NCBI GenBank assembly: GCA_934718135.1
Contig: CAKUZW010000010.1
Coordinates: 1 to 22,685 of the forward strand
DNA length: 22,685 nt
Reading direction: 5' to 3'
Source: an uncultured Candidatus Melainabacteria bacterium
GTDB lineage: Bacteria > Cyanobacteriota > Vampirovibrionia > Gastranaerophilales > Gastranaerophilaceae
The notes under the pieces are model-generated. The model was not told the origin of the DNA. It ran no database searches and saw only the letters and a program-made list of their open reading frames with translations. This document shows positions 14,710 through 22,685 of the stretch, one piece after another (the stretch's first letter is position 1; every line of letters starts with the position of its first letter). The position numbers and the translations under genes were made by a program.

Positions 14710-15126
14710 TTATTTATAACTCCCGACTTTTCTGCCATATTTGTCGTAGTAAGTAGTTGTGCCGTTGGAGTTGGTTTTGTAAGTTCCAGTTTTGCGACCG
14801 TATTTATCATAGAACGTTATTGTATTGCCGTTAGTCTTGTAGCTACCTGTTTTTTGTCCATACTTATCATAGCTTGTGGTCATTGAGCCGTTTGTTCTGT
14901 ATGAACCTGTCTTTTGTCCGTAGCAGTCGTAGCTTGTTGTAGTGTTGTCACTTGTTTTGTAACTATTTGTTTTTTGACCGTAGCGATTGTATTGCGTTGT
15001 GGACGAACCTGAGGTTTTGTAAGATCCTGTTTTACTGCCATATTTGTCGTATGAGGTTACGTTTTGTGCCAAGCACATGCCAGTCAACAAAAACAAAGAT
15101 AATAAACTTGCTAAAAATTTTTTCAT
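14710..15126 (-). CDS. Secreted protein of six 20-residue YDKYGxKTGSYK repeats
   Basis: The protein has 138 residues from ATG 15126, which follows GGAG by five bases; an in-frame GTG at 15132 abuts the ribosome site and is unlikely. The signal peptide is MKKFLASLLSLFLLTGMCLA, cleaved near AQN. The mature protein is six tandem copies (period 20 residues, 60 bp; the last spacing is 21) of a unit like TTSYDKYGQKTGSYKTNGN, rich in Tyr, Gly, Ser, Thr and Lys. This suggests a short extended beta structure outside the cytoplasm. Degenerate repeats rather than identical copies argue for an old expansion. It is not an obvious defence gene and lies alone between the restriction operon and CBASS. A TTGACA at 15167-15172 (minus) may be part of its promoter. 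Confidence 0.75.
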   Translation of the reverse strand: MKKFLASLLSLFLLTGMCLAQNVTSYDKYGSKTGSYKTSGSSTTQYNRYGQKTNSYKTSDNTTTSYDCYGQKTGSYRTNGSMTTSYDKYGQKTGSYKTNGNTITFYDKYGRKTGTYKTNSNGTTTYYDKYGRKVGSYK

Positions 15127-15181
15127 AAACACTCCTTGGTTATATTTTTACTATAACAAATCACTATGTCAAATATAGTCA

Positions 15182-17494
15182 TTATACTGCGTCTTTGATA
15201 TCTTTTTTCACTTGATATAAATATTTTTGAAAATCACAAAAAACATTTCTGATATCATCGATTGTACCAAGTTCATTTATTGCATTTACAGGAGAACCAT
15301 ATTTTAGTTTAATTAATTCCCCAATTCTACTATCATCTAATTCTCCAACTCCATTTTTAATATATTGTTGGAGTACAAAATTAATAAATGCATGTTTGCG
15401 AGATTCAATGTTATTAAAAACTCTTATTTTACTCATTTCAACTCTTTCGTTTCTAGATAACATTTCCGTGTTGTATGCCAAGTATTCTAAAACATCGAAC
15501 ACGTCATTATTTTGAGCTGTAATTACCTCTTTTATTTGGTCAAAAGTTTCTTTTGTGTAACCTTGTTCCTTAAATTTTCTAAGCAAAGTTCTTCTAGTTT
15601 CAGGTCTAGACCAAATTTCACGCAATTCTTCTTCTGATTTGAAAAATTCTGGAATTTTTCCTATCAGTTTTTCAATAAATGCTTTTGCACTAATTGGTTT
15701 TCCGGATTCATTATCATAGAAAGTTGTTTTTGAGTTTGTTATTGTAACAGTTCTTCCACCACCTAATGTAATAATTGTTTTGGGCTTTTCTTCAACTACT
15801 GGTTTTGGAGACTTTTCTTTTTGGTTTTCATTTCTGCCATGATGACCACCAGATTTATTTCCAACATACTCTGTTGGACCGTCCCACTCTTTATCTTCAA
15901 AGTTATGACTAGCATTTACAAAATCGTATATCGTGAAATATGCCTTGCCATCACACATACGAGTTCCACGACCGACAATTTGCTTAAACTCAATCATAGA
16001 ATTTACTGGACGTAATAATACGATATTACGGATTTGAATAGCATCAACACCTGTTGAAAGTTTTTGAGAAGTCGTTAAAATTGTTGGAATCGTCTTTTCT
16101 GTATCTTGAAATTTTCTAAGGTTTTCTTCTCCAATTGCACCGTCATCAGCAGTTACTCTAACGCAATAATTTACATCATTTGTAACAGTTTTAACTTGAT
16201 TGATAATATCTCGAACAAGCCCTGCATGATTTTGAGTCGCACAAAAAACTAAAGTTTTTTCATTTTGATTTATTTCATTCATAAACGCTTTTACACGAGC
16301 AACTTCACGTTCCTTTAATATAATATTTTTGTTAAAATCAGGCTCTTGGTATGTTCTTTCTTTGTCTATATCACCCTCAATGTAATCTTCAATATTGTAT
16401 TCGTATGTTCCAAAGTTATCTGTGATTTCTCGCACTCTAAACGGAGTTAAGAAACCATCATCAATAGCATCTTTTAGTGAGTATTCATAAACGGGTTCTC
16501 CGAAATATTCATAAGTATCAACGTTATTTTTACGCTTTGGAGTTGCGGTTAAACCTAATTGGACTGCCGAATCAAAATATTCTAAAATCTTTCTCCAAGT
16601 GCTTTCATCGTTTGCACCACCTCTGTGGCATTCGTCAATGATAATGAAATCAAAAAAATCTTTAGGATATTGTCCAAAGTATGGTTCATCGCCACTCATA
16701 AAGGTTTGGAAAATTGTAAAAAATATACTTTGAGAAGTCGGAACAGTTCCTGTTTTCTTAACTTCTTCTGGTTTGATACGTGCCAATGCGTTTTGATCGA
16801 ATTGCCCAAAAGAGTTGTAAGCTTGGTCGGCTAAAATGTTTCTATCTGCAAGAAATAAAATTTTGGGCAATCTTGCACCGACTTCTTGTGTATTCCAGCG
16901 AGCTTGCATAAGCTTCCATGCTGTTTGGAATGCGATACATGTTTTTCCTGTACCTGTTGCAAGCGTTAAAAGGATTCTTTTTTTACCTTGCGATATTGCT
17001 TTTGTTACCGCATTAACAGCGTTTTCTTGGTAATAACGAGCTTTGAACCGTCCACCAGTATTCATTGGAATTGAAGCTAAAGTTTCCCAAAGTTTGCTAT
17101 CTTCTTTGTACGTCATTTCCCATAATTCTTGTGGAGTTGGATAATTTTCAACTAACTTTTCTTCCCCTGTTTGCATGTCGATTTGGTAAATCTTTTTGCC
17201 ATTTGTTGAATAAGTAAAACGGATATTCAAAAGTGTTGCATATTCTTTTGCTTGTGCAACACCTTCTGTATAAGCTTTAGATGATTTTTTTGCCTCAACT
17301 ACTGCAATGTTGATATTTTTATAAACTAGAACATAATCAGCTAATAATCTAGAATTACGCTGATTAACTCCGACAATTCGTCCAGCCTTGATTGGAAATT
17401 CACGACGAATTTTGATGTCGCCACCAGTTTTCCAACCACATTCAGCTAGTTTGACATCTATTAGTTCTGCTCTAGTATCTGCTTCTGTAACCAT
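15182..17494 (-). CDS. hsdR: Type I restriction enzyme, R subunit (HsdR)
   Basis: The protein has 770 residues, a normal size for the shorter EcoEI-like HsdR group. The N-terminal nuclease region has ADYVLVYKN then AVVEAKKSS, the PD-(D/E)xK pattern. The helicase motor has Walker A LATGTGKT (about 180), the DECH box (IIDECHRGG), motif III GLTATPKR, and motif VI QIVGRGTRM. A C-terminal helical region binds the methylase core. Together with HsdM and HsdS it translocates and cuts unmodified DNA. Its ATG overlaps the hsdS stop by one base (TAATG). It is the last gene of the operon. All motor motifs look intact. Confidence 0.95.
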   Translation of the reverse strand: MVTEADTRAELIDVKLAECGWKTGGDIKIRREFPIKAGRIVGVNQRNSRLLADYVLVYKNINIAVVEAKKSSKAYTEGVAQAKEYATLLNIRFTYSTNGKKIYQIDMQTGEEKLVENYPTPQELWEMTYKEDSKLWETLASIPMNTGGRFKARYYQENAVNAVTKAISQGKKRILLTLATGTGKTCIAFQTAWKLMQARWNTQEVGARLPKILFLADRNILADQAYNSFGQFDQNALARIKPEEVKKTGTVPTSQSIFFTIFQTFMSGDEPYFGQYPKDFFDFIIIDECHRGGANDESTWRKILEYFDSAVQLGLTATPKRKNNVDTYEYFGEPVYEYSLKDAIDDGFLTPFRVREITDNFGTYEYNIEDYIEGDIDKERTYQEPDFNKNIILKEREVARVKAFMNEINQNEKTLVFCATQNHAGLVRDIINQVKTVTNDVNYCVRVTADDGAIGEENLRKFQDTEKTIPTILTTSQKLSTGVDAIQIRNIVLLRPVNSMIEFKQIVGRGTRMCDGKAYFTIYDFVNASHNFEDKEWDGPTEYVGNKSGGHHGRNENQKEKSPKPVVEEKPKTIITLGGGRTVTITNSKTTFYDNESGKPISAKAFIEKLIGKIPEFFKSEEELREIWSRPETRRTLLRKFKEQGYTKETFDQIKEVITAQNNDVFDVLEYLAYNTEMLSRNERVEMSKIRVFNNIESRKHAFINFVLQQYIKNGVGELDDSRIGELIKLKYGSPVNAINELGTIDDIRNVFCDFQKYLYQVKKDIKDAV

Positions 17495-18633
17495 TATAGT
17501 TCTCCATTAAAAGCTTTTTGTAAGATTGATTGTTTTAGTTCTTCAAGGTTCTTTGTTTTTTGTTCATAAATTTCTTCTAATTTAGATATATTTTTTCGCA
17601 TATAATCTAGTTTTTGTACAATTTCGTCTTGTTCAATTTTAGACGGGAATGGAAATAAAAATTTTTCGAATGTGCCTAAATTAATGTTATCTTGCGCGCT
17701 ACCTTTTCCTTCGGCTTGCAAAACCGTTTTAAAAGATTGAAGCAAGTATTCAACATAATTAATATTTGTTGCTTCATCATCAAATACACAGCCTATTACA
17801 CTATCCGGGAAACAAGCATCAAAGGTTAATATACCAGTTTCTGCAATATTTGCAGCTATTGTTATGCATAAAGTCCCTTTAGGCCATAATTTACTTTGAG
17901 CTAAACCTATTTCATTATATGTTTGACTATACTTAGTTATAAAATGATTAGAGTTGCGTATATCGCCAGTTTGTATAAATGGATAATTACCTCCATACAA
18001 CTTCTTATCATTTCTCGGACGATGTCTAGAACGTCCTCGACCAAAATCAATAGCTTCTTGGGATAATTTTCTTTTATTACAAGTGGGTAAATTTGATAAA
18101 AGGCTCATTAAATAACCATCAAATAAATCTTTCGCATTTTGAAGATTTTGTTCAGCATTTTTCTTAGCCTGCTCTATATTTTCAAAAACTTTATCCAATA
18201 TCCCAACAATACGTTCTTGTTCTTCTAAGTTTGTATATTTAATTATAGTTTTTTTAAATTCATCAATATTTAGATTTTTTTGAGCAGAACCTCTACCTAA
18301 AGAGTAAATATAATCGTTTAAATACAACATTTGCCAGTTTAAAAAATCTTGAGAAATTTCATTTTTATCAATCGGCTTTAGTGTCAAACCGCTATCATTC
18401 AAGAAGAATTTATCTTTAACAAATCTAGTACATTGTTCAGACATAGCAAATCTTGCAACTACTAAACTATTTTCTCTATTGTAAGTATCCATAAAGAAGG
18501 TTGCACCCCCACCACCATATACTGGATAAATTGTTCCACCATCTCGCTTCTTTACAACACGAGTACCATAATTTATTTCGCATATATCTCCTAAAGTTTT
18601 TTCTTGCCAAGTTTTAGAATATTTATTCTGCAT
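17494..18633 (-). CDS. hsdS: Type I restriction-modification specificity subunit (HsdS)
   Basis: The protein has 379 residues with the usual two-part layout: target recognition domain 1 (about 8-140; WQEKTLGDICEINYG), a central conserved coiled segment (EEQERIVGILDKVFENIEQAKK), target recognition domain 2 (about 190-320; PFIQTGDIRNS) and the C-terminal repeat of the conserved segment (KIEQDEIVQKLDYM). Both domains are complete, so the target should be a bipartite sequence, which cannot be predicted by eye. It follows a small ORF with no gap and overlaps hsdR by one base. Confidence 0.93.
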   Translation of the reverse strand: MQNKYSKTWQEKTLGDICEINYGTRVVKKRDGGTIYPVYGGGGATFFMDTYNRENSLVVARFAMSEQCTRFVKDKFFLNDSGLTLKPIDKNEISQDFLNWQMLYLNDYIYSLGRGSAQKNLNIDEFKKTIIKYTNLEEQERIVGILDKVFENIEQAKKNAEQNLQNAKDLFDGYLMSLLSNLPTCNKRKLSQEAIDFGRGRSRHRPRNDKKLYGGNYPFIQTGDIRNSNHFITKYSQTYNEIGLAQSKLWPKGTLCITIAANIAETGILTFDACFPDSVIGCVFDDEATNINYVEYLLQSFKTVLQAEGKGSAQDNINLGTFEKFLFPFPSKIEQDEIVQKLDYMRKNISKLEEIYEQKTKNLEELKQSILQKAFNGEL

Positions 18634-18888
18634 CTAAACATTCTCCTTATTATGATAAATTTTATTGATAAGGTTTTTAGAAACTGATTTTAAACATAAA
18701 TATTTTTCAAATGGTTTTGTAAATTCGTCATAAGTATTTATTTTTTGTTCAAACAGATTTATTATATGTTCTTGAATATCTTTTCCAAACAAATCTTGTT
18801 TTCTTTTTCTCTCGTTAGTTTGCCATTGTTGATGGGCAACGTAAAATATCATTAAACCAAGGATTAAAGCAGTCCGATCAAATTGCAT
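18634..18888 (-). CDS. Small membrane-anchored ORF between hsdM and hsdS
   Basis: The protein has 84 residues. An N-terminal hydrophobic segment (ALILGLMIFYVAHQQW) is followed by QTNERKRKQDLF, a basic motif seen at the membrane boundary of many small hypothetical proteins, and then a charged helical tail. It overlaps the hsdM stop by one base (TAATG) and abuts hsdS, so it is translationally inside the restriction operon. It is not a standard component of type I systems. The possible roles (membrane tethering, regulation of the complex, or passenger) are guesses. Confidence 0.65.
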   Translation of the reverse strand: MQFDRTALILGLMIFYVAHQQWQTNERKRKQDLFGKDIQEHIINLFEQKINTYDEFTKPFEKYLCLKSVSKNLINKIYHNKENV

Positions 18889-20333
18889 TATACTAACTCC
18901 TTAATTTTAGCCAAAATTTCAGCAGATTGTTTATCTAATTCAACCATTTCTGCAATAATTTCTTCTGGAGTTCTGTAAACAACTTCATCATTTTTGTTTG
19001 GATTTTTCACAGATAAATCCAATGTTTCAGAATCAACATTTTCTATATCTACAAACCAAGAATTTTCGGTTTCTTTGAAGGTTTCAACGCAATCCAAAAA
19101 GTCTGCCAAATCGTTTTCATTCAATGGATTTGTTTTGCCCAAGTTTCTATCCAAATTCAATTGGTAATACCAAATCTTTTTAGTAGGTTCGCCTTTTTTA
19201 AAGAACAATACAACGGTCTTAACTCCCGCTGTAAACACCTTTGCTGGCAAATCTAAAACTGTGTACAAATTATTGTTTTCTAATAGTTCACGTCTTACAG
19301 CTATTGCATCACCATTAGATAAGAACGTATTTTTAATAACAATACCAGCCTTACCACCAGCTTTTAGGGATTTCATAAAGTGTTGCAAGAATAGGTATGC
19401 TGTTTCACCTGTTTTAATAGGGAAGTTTTGTTGAACTTCTGCCCTTTCTTTGCCTCCAAAAGGTGGGTTTGCAACGATTACATCATATCTATCTTTATTC
19501 TGTATAGACATAATATTTTCAGCCAAAGTATTTGTGTGAATAAGGTTTGGAGCTTCAATACCATGCAAAATCATATTCATAGTTGCGATAATATAAGGCA
19601 AAGGTTTCTTTTCTTTACCAAACAACGTGCGTTTTTGCAAAATCTCCATATCATTAACAGAAAGTTCTCTAGCCTCTTTCAAATAATTAAAAGCCTCTAC
19701 CAAGAACCCCGCAGAACCAACTGCGCCATCATAAATTCTATCACCAATTTGTGGTTTTACAGTTTTGATAATAGTTTTGATTAATGGACGTGGAGTATAA
19801 TATTCTCCACCGTTTCTGCCTGTATTACCCATATTTTGGATTTTGTCTTCATAAAGAGAAGATAATTCGTGCTTTTCTTCCACTGATTGAAAACGCATTT
19901 CTTGGATAATATTAATAATATCTCTTATGCAATAACCACTTTGGATTTTGTTTTTAATTTCTCCGAAAATCTCACCAATTTTGTATTCAAGAGTATCTGG
20001 AGATTCTGCAATTTGTTTGAAATTTTTCAAATAAGGAAATAACTTCAAGTCAACAAAATCTTTCAAGTCATCACCTGTCATAGCTTTATTGTGGTCTAAT
20101 TTACCATCAGAAGTTTGTGGATAAGCCCAATTGCTCCAAGAATATTCAGGCGCAAGAATTGGGGTATAAGTTTGACCATTCAATTGTGCTTCAAGTGATT
20201 TATTCATCTCCAAATCTTCTAAGTATTTTAAAAATAATAACCAAGAAGTTTGTTCTACATAATCTAATTCGTTAGATGCGCCTGCATCTTTATACAAAAT
20301 ATCATCAATATTCTTAAAGCATTGTTCGAACAT
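18888..20333 (-). CDS. hsdM: Type I restriction-modification DNA methyltransferase (HsdM)
   Basis: The protein has 481 residues from ATG 20333 (MFEQCFKNIDDILYKD), which follows GGAG by five bases; the longer frame upstream lacks a ribosome site. An N-terminal HsdM helical domain leads into the SAM-binding motif YDGAVGSAGFLVEA (where DPACG-like residues are usual) and the catalytic N-P-P-F motif (VIVANPPFGGKE), which marks an N6-adenine methylase. It modifies host DNA at the HsdS-specified target. It is the first gene of the operon and is transcribed divergently from the XRE regulator at 20547. The intergenic region 20334-20546 probably holds both promoters. Confidence 0.95.
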   Translation of the reverse strand: MFEQCFKNIDDILYKDAGASNELDYVEQTSWLLFLKYLEDLEMNKSLEAQLNGQTYTPILAPEYSWSNWAYPQTSDGKLDHNKAMTGDDLKDFVDLKLFPYLKNFKQIAESPDTLEYKIGEIFGEIKNKIQSGYCIRDIINIIQEMRFQSVEEKHELSSLYEDKIQNMGNTGRNGGEYYTPRPLIKTIIKTVKPQIGDRIYDGAVGSAGFLVEAFNYLKEARELSVNDMEILQKRTLFGKEKKPLPYIIATMNMILHGIEAPNLIHTNTLAENIMSIQNKDRYDVIVANPPFGGKERAEVQQNFPIKTGETAYLFLQHFMKSLKAGGKAGIVIKNTFLSNGDAIAVRRELLENNNLYTVLDLPAKVFTAGVKTVVLFFKKGEPTKKIWYYQLNLDRNLGKTNPLNENDLADFLDCVETFKETENSWFVDIENVDSETLDLSVKNPNKNDEVVYRTPEEIIAEMVELDKQSAEILAKIKELV

Positions 20334-20421
20334 AATTTCTCCAATAAATACTAGTACCAGCCAATAGGGCATAAAACGAATTAGACCATTAAACTCATAA
20401 CTTGAACAATTTATGATATTT

Positions 20422-20531
20422 ACTTAGTAAGTTACTATGTTTTATGTTGTATTTACACATGTTCATATCATAAAATTATTATTTTTACAATATTATCTTA
20501 TATTCAAGAAATCATAAACTGCGTTTATAAT
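20422..20531. promoter_or_regulatory. Divergent promoter/operator region between hsdM and the XRE regulator
   Basis: ATAAAC-TGC-GTTTAT (20514-20528) is a perfect 6-bp-arm inverted repeat overlapping a consensus -10 TATAAT (20526-20531) for the plus-strand regulator; TTCAAG (20503-20508) is a weak -35 at 17-base spacing. A second palindrome, ACTTA-G-TAAGT (20422-20432), lies nearer hsdM. The layout suggests autoregulation by the XRE protein, possibly with control of hsdM. Confidence 0.5.
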
Positions 20532-20546
20532 TTATTAGAGGTACTT

Positions 20547-20867
20547 ATGAACGGCAAACAGTTAAAATCCCATTTAGGTGAAAAAATCAGAAATTATAGA
20601 AAAAAATTTGATCTTACCCAAGATGCTTTTGGTGAAAGAATTGGGAGAAATCAACGCCAAGTATCATTGATAGAAACTGGAGCAAGTTTTCCAACTCCCG
20701 AAACTCTTACAAAAATTACTGATATTTTTAACTGTTCAATGCGAGATTTATTTGATTTTGAACCTATTGAAAATGTTGTTAATTTGAAATCTGAAATTCA
20801 TAAAATTGTAGAAACTATGCCTGAAGATAAATTAAAAACGATGTATGTTATTGGCAAAAATTTATGA
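20547..20867 (+). CDS. XRE-family helix-turn-helix regulator
   Basis: The protein has 106 residues. The helix-turn-helix spans about residues 10-66 (KIRNYRKKFDLTQDAFGERIG, then RQVSLIETGASFPTPETL and KITDIFNCSMRDLFDFE). The remaining about 40 residues form a short helical tail, possibly for dimerisation. AGAGG precedes the ATG. It is divergent from hsdM, as control proteins of some restriction systems are, and the palindromes between them are candidate binding sites. It could instead regulate the island as a whole. Confidence 0.85.
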   Translation: MNGKQLKSHLGEKIRNYRKKFDLTQDAFGERIGRNQRQVSLIETGASFPTPETLTKITDIFNCSMRDLFDFEPIENVVNLKSEIHKIVETMPEDKLKTMYVIGKNL

Positions 20868-21026
20868 ATCTGCATGCTTACACTTGAAATCTTTCCACTT
20901 GCAAGGCAAGATGTGGTGGCGTTAGATGTTATTTAAATAGGGTTTAAATGTTGTTTAAACAGCTTTTTAATTTAAAATATAATATAAATTTTTAGCTCGC
21001 AAATACAAATAAGCCCTATCTCAATC
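20868..21026. other. Non-coding gap after the XRE regulator
   Basis: No credible ORF, promoter or structured element stands out in this stretch. ACACTTGA (20880-20887) and ACTTGCAAG (20897-20905) resemble the motif family at 121-460, but in sequence this AT-rich they may be chance. The rest is TTTAAAT-rich. Confidence 0.4.
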
Positions 21027-21061
21027 TAAAAGACAACACAATTGAATTTTGTTGTCTTTTA
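21027..21061 (+). terminator. Terminator between the XRE regulator and the RhuM-Fic gene
   Basis: TAAAAGACAACA and TGTTGTCTTTTA form a perfect 12-bp stem (21027-21038, 21050-21061) with an 11-base loop, followed by TTTTG. The symmetric A/T flanks could terminate in both directions. The remaining gap to 21263 shows no other feature. Confidence 0.8.
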
Positions 21062-21263
21062 TTTTGCATTTCGCTTATAATCTGTTCATACTAATTGGGT
21101 ACAAGGAAGATTATATAAGAAGAAACATCAACACAAATGACACAGTTTATTTACACTATTAAAAACTATACTTTTAATCTGAAAATAAAAGACTTTTGTG
21201 CTAATATTCATGCAAACAATAACTATTTATAAATTATTTCAAATTAATTCAAAAGGAATATTG

Positions 21264-22271
21264 ATGACTAAAGAACTACAAAATGAAATAGTGATTTATC
21301 AAAGCAATGATGGAAGCATCAACCTAGATGTAAAATTAGAAAATGAAACTATTTGGCTTACGCAAAAGCAAATGGCGGAATTGTTTGGCGTAAAAACGCC
21401 TGCGATTAATAAACATCTAAATAATATTTATGATGAAGGAGAATTGGATAAAAATTCAACTATTTCCATTTTGGAAATAGTTCAAAAGGAAGGGAATAGA
21501 AATGTTTCAAGAAATACAGCGTTTTACAATCTTGATGCTATTATTTCAGTAGGTTACAGAGTTAATTCTTCTCGTGCTACTCAATTCCGTATTTGGGCAA
21601 CATCAACTTTAAAACAATATTTAGTTCAAGGTTATGCAATTAACGAAAAAGTTTTGAAAGAAAAACAAGAACATATAGACAAATTAAAAACAACAATAAA
21701 CCTACTATCAAGAAGTTTGACAAACCAAATAGAAACCGTTGAAGAAGCTCAAAACGTTGTGAAAATATTAGACAAATTTGCTCAAGGGTTAGACTTGTTA
21801 GACAATTTTGACCATAAAACTTTGGATAAACAAGGTTTGACAAAGAAAGATGCAGTAAGGATTTTTGAAGAAGAATTTTTGAAAGTTATTGATGAAATGA
21901 AATCAGAATTTGCAAGTGATGTTTTTGCAAATCCAAAAGACGGAAGTTTTGCAAGTTCAGTTAATCAAATTTATCAAACTTTTGGCGGTGAAGAATGCTA
22001 TCCAACATTGGAAGAAAAAGCTGCTATGTTATTGTATTTGATAACTAAAAACCATAGTTTTTCAGACGGAAATAAAAGAATTGCCGCAAGCTGTTTCTTG
22101 TACTTTTTAGATAAAAATAATTTGTTGTACAAAAACGATTTACCAATAATTGATAATTCAACGCTATTTGCTTTGACGCTTTTGATAGCAGAAAGCAATC
22201 CAACAGAAATGGAAACAATACGCCAAGTTGTTGTAAGTGTTCTAAATTGCGGCACTTTAGGAAACAAATAG
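21264..22271 (+). CDS. RhuM-family protein with C-terminal Fic domain
   Basis: The protein has 335 residues from ATG 21264 (MTKELQNEIVIYQS), chosen because AAAAGGAA precedes it; upstream in-frame starts lack a ribosome site. The N-terminal about 120 residues are the RhuM/virulence-protein domain (TIWLTQKQMAELFGVKTPAINKHL resembles a helix-turn-helix; RATQFRIWATSTLKQYL). A helical linker leads to a Fic/Doc domain with the complete active-site motif H264-S-F-S-D-G-N-K-R. Fic enzymes transfer AMP or other phosphate-containing groups to proteins. No separate antitoxin gene is beside it; control may be internal. It is the last gene before the right attachment site and has its own terminator-insulated unit. 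Confidence 0.9.
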   Translation: MTKELQNEIVIYQSNDGSINLDVKLENETIWLTQKQMAELFGVKTPAINKHLNNIYDEGELDKNSTISILEIVQKEGNRNVSRNTAFYNLDAIISVGYRVNSSRATQFRIWATSTLKQYLVQGYAINEKVLKEKQEHIDKLKTTINLLSRSLTNQIETVEEAQNVVKILDKFAQGLDLLDNFDHKTLDKQGLTKKDAVRIFEEEFLKVIDEMKSEFASDVFANPKDGSFASSVNQIYQTFGGEECYPTLEEKAAMLLYLITKNHSFSDGNKRIAASCFLYFLDKNNLLYKNDLPIIDNSTLFALTLLIAESNPTEMETIRQVVVSVLNCGTLGNK

Positions 22272-22339
22272 AAAAGTTATCTTAATCTCGATGATATTAT
22301 AATCTATTTTTATTAGTAAATAACACCTTTTTATTTTGT

Positions 22340-22472
22340 TGCAGTAGGAGGAAAACCACATTTTGGTTCGTAACGAGTGAGCCAAGTGCGGAGCCTTGAG
22401 CCTTATTAGCAAGCTGTCCGCAGGACTTTTAAGGCTCAAGCATAGTCACGTCGATGGCGAACGAAGTGATAT
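22340..22472. other. GC-richer non-coding segment with inverted repeats next to attR
   Basis: Composition rises clearly above the surroundings. CTTGAGCCTTA (22395-22405) and TAAGGCTCAAG (22430-22440) form a perfect 11-bp inverted repeat around a 24-base spacer that itself contains GTCC-GCA-GGAC. It abuts the 15-bp attachment repeat, where recombinase arm sites are expected. It has no credible ORF; the minus-strand frame across it overlaps the attachment zone and has no family resemblance. Confidence 0.5.
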
Positions 22473-22490
22473 GTCCACTGCGGCCCACCA
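22473..22490 (+). repeat. Right attachment site (attR), displaced tRNA-Ile 3' end with encoded CCA
   Basis: GTCCACTGCGGCCCA repeats 46-60 exactly and is followed by CCA and a terminator, as at the end of a normal tRNA gene. Upstream sequence does not fold as a tRNA body. This is the original 3' end of the tRNA-Ile gene, displaced by the inserted island. Confidence 0.85.
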
Positions 22491-22519
22491 TAAAGGACAG
22501 ATAATATATCTGTCCTTTA
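22491..22519 (+). terminator. Original tRNA-Ile terminator beyond attR
   Basis: TAAAGGACAGATA and TATCTGTCCTTTA form a perfect 13-bp stem (22491-22503, 22507-22519) followed by TTTAT. It lies immediately after the encoded CCA and presumably ended the tRNA transcript before integration. The sequence beyond it (22520-22685) has no recognisable gene; it contains a short ATTATTGAT-type tandem repeat around 22592-22618. Confidence 0.8.
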
Positions 22520-22685
22520 TTTATGCGTTTTTTTAAGTTCTAATTTTTGTAGTCTTGTGTAATATTTGTGTAATCTGTAAAACTAAGTAAATTATTGATA
22601 TTATTGATATTATTTATCTAAAATTTACTAGCAAAAATACAAATCATTCTATAACAAGTTTTAAATCAAAACTTCCAGAAATACT

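Noticed and set aside
14720..15070. Tandem 60-bp repeats as a CRISPR or satellite
   Set aside because: They are degenerate, in frame and fully explained by the repeat protein with its signal peptide.
22257..22439. Minus-strand 60-residue ORF near attR
   Set aside because: It spans the inverted-repeat segment, has no ribosome site and no recognisable family.
22340..22490. Second complete tRNA gene ending at CCA
   Set aside because: No acceptor 5' strand, D arm or anticodon arm can be matched upstream; only the terminal 15 bases and CCA belong to a tRNA.

Overview
The window is an AT-rich bacterial segment that reads as one integrated genomic island of about 22.4 kb. It opens inside a tRNA-Ile(GAT) gene. 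A 15-bp copy of that tRNA's 3' end recurs near the right edge (46-60 and 22473-22487), and each copy is followed by its own strong terminator hairpin. The organism cannot be fixed from sequence. Clear Shine-Dalgarno sites, some TTG starts and very low GC would fit a host-associated, AT-rich bacterium; a gut lineage such as Gastranaerophilales is only a guess.

Left third (61-6,350): a non-coding zone (97-478) dense in GTGCAAGT/ACTTGCAC motifs, then three small genes, each broken by indels in short runs (a helix-turn-helix gene resembling phage terminase small subunits, 479-976; a minus-strand small gene, 1136-1373; a small membrane protein, 2710-3262). Among them is an intact XRE-HTH plus ImmA/IrrE metallopeptidase gene. 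A minus-strand operon follows, sce7726 (PD-(D/E)xK nuclease-like), sce7725 (beta family) and a zinc-ribbon RES-domain protein. It has a good promoter overlapped by an inverted repeat and is a candidate defence or toxin system.

Middle (6,354-9,752): a tightly coupled plus-strand operon of two small proteins, a Mu/Tn7-type DDE transposase with intact D-D-E, a MuB/TnsC-like ATPase with a substituted Walker A residue, and a protein with a tyrosine-recombinase core-binding domain but no catalytic domain. I see no complete tyrosine or serine integrase, so how the island moves is an open question.

Right half (9,846-22,271): a lipoprotein and a small helical protein of unknown role; a CBASS-like operon (Cap5 HNH-SAVED nuclease, CD-NTase, and a permuted papain-like protein as a third gene); a secreted protein of six 20-residue repeats; a complete type I restriction-modification operon (hsdM, a small membrane ORF, hsdS, hsdR) divergent from an XRE regulator; and a RhuM-Fic protein. 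A GC-richer segment with an 11-bp inverted repeat precedes the right attachment site.

Together the genes look like a mobile defence island: nucleotide-signalling defence, restriction-modification, a candidate nuclease/NAD-depletion system and a Fic enzyme carried beside a transposition module. Family names rest on motif recognition by eye; no search was run.
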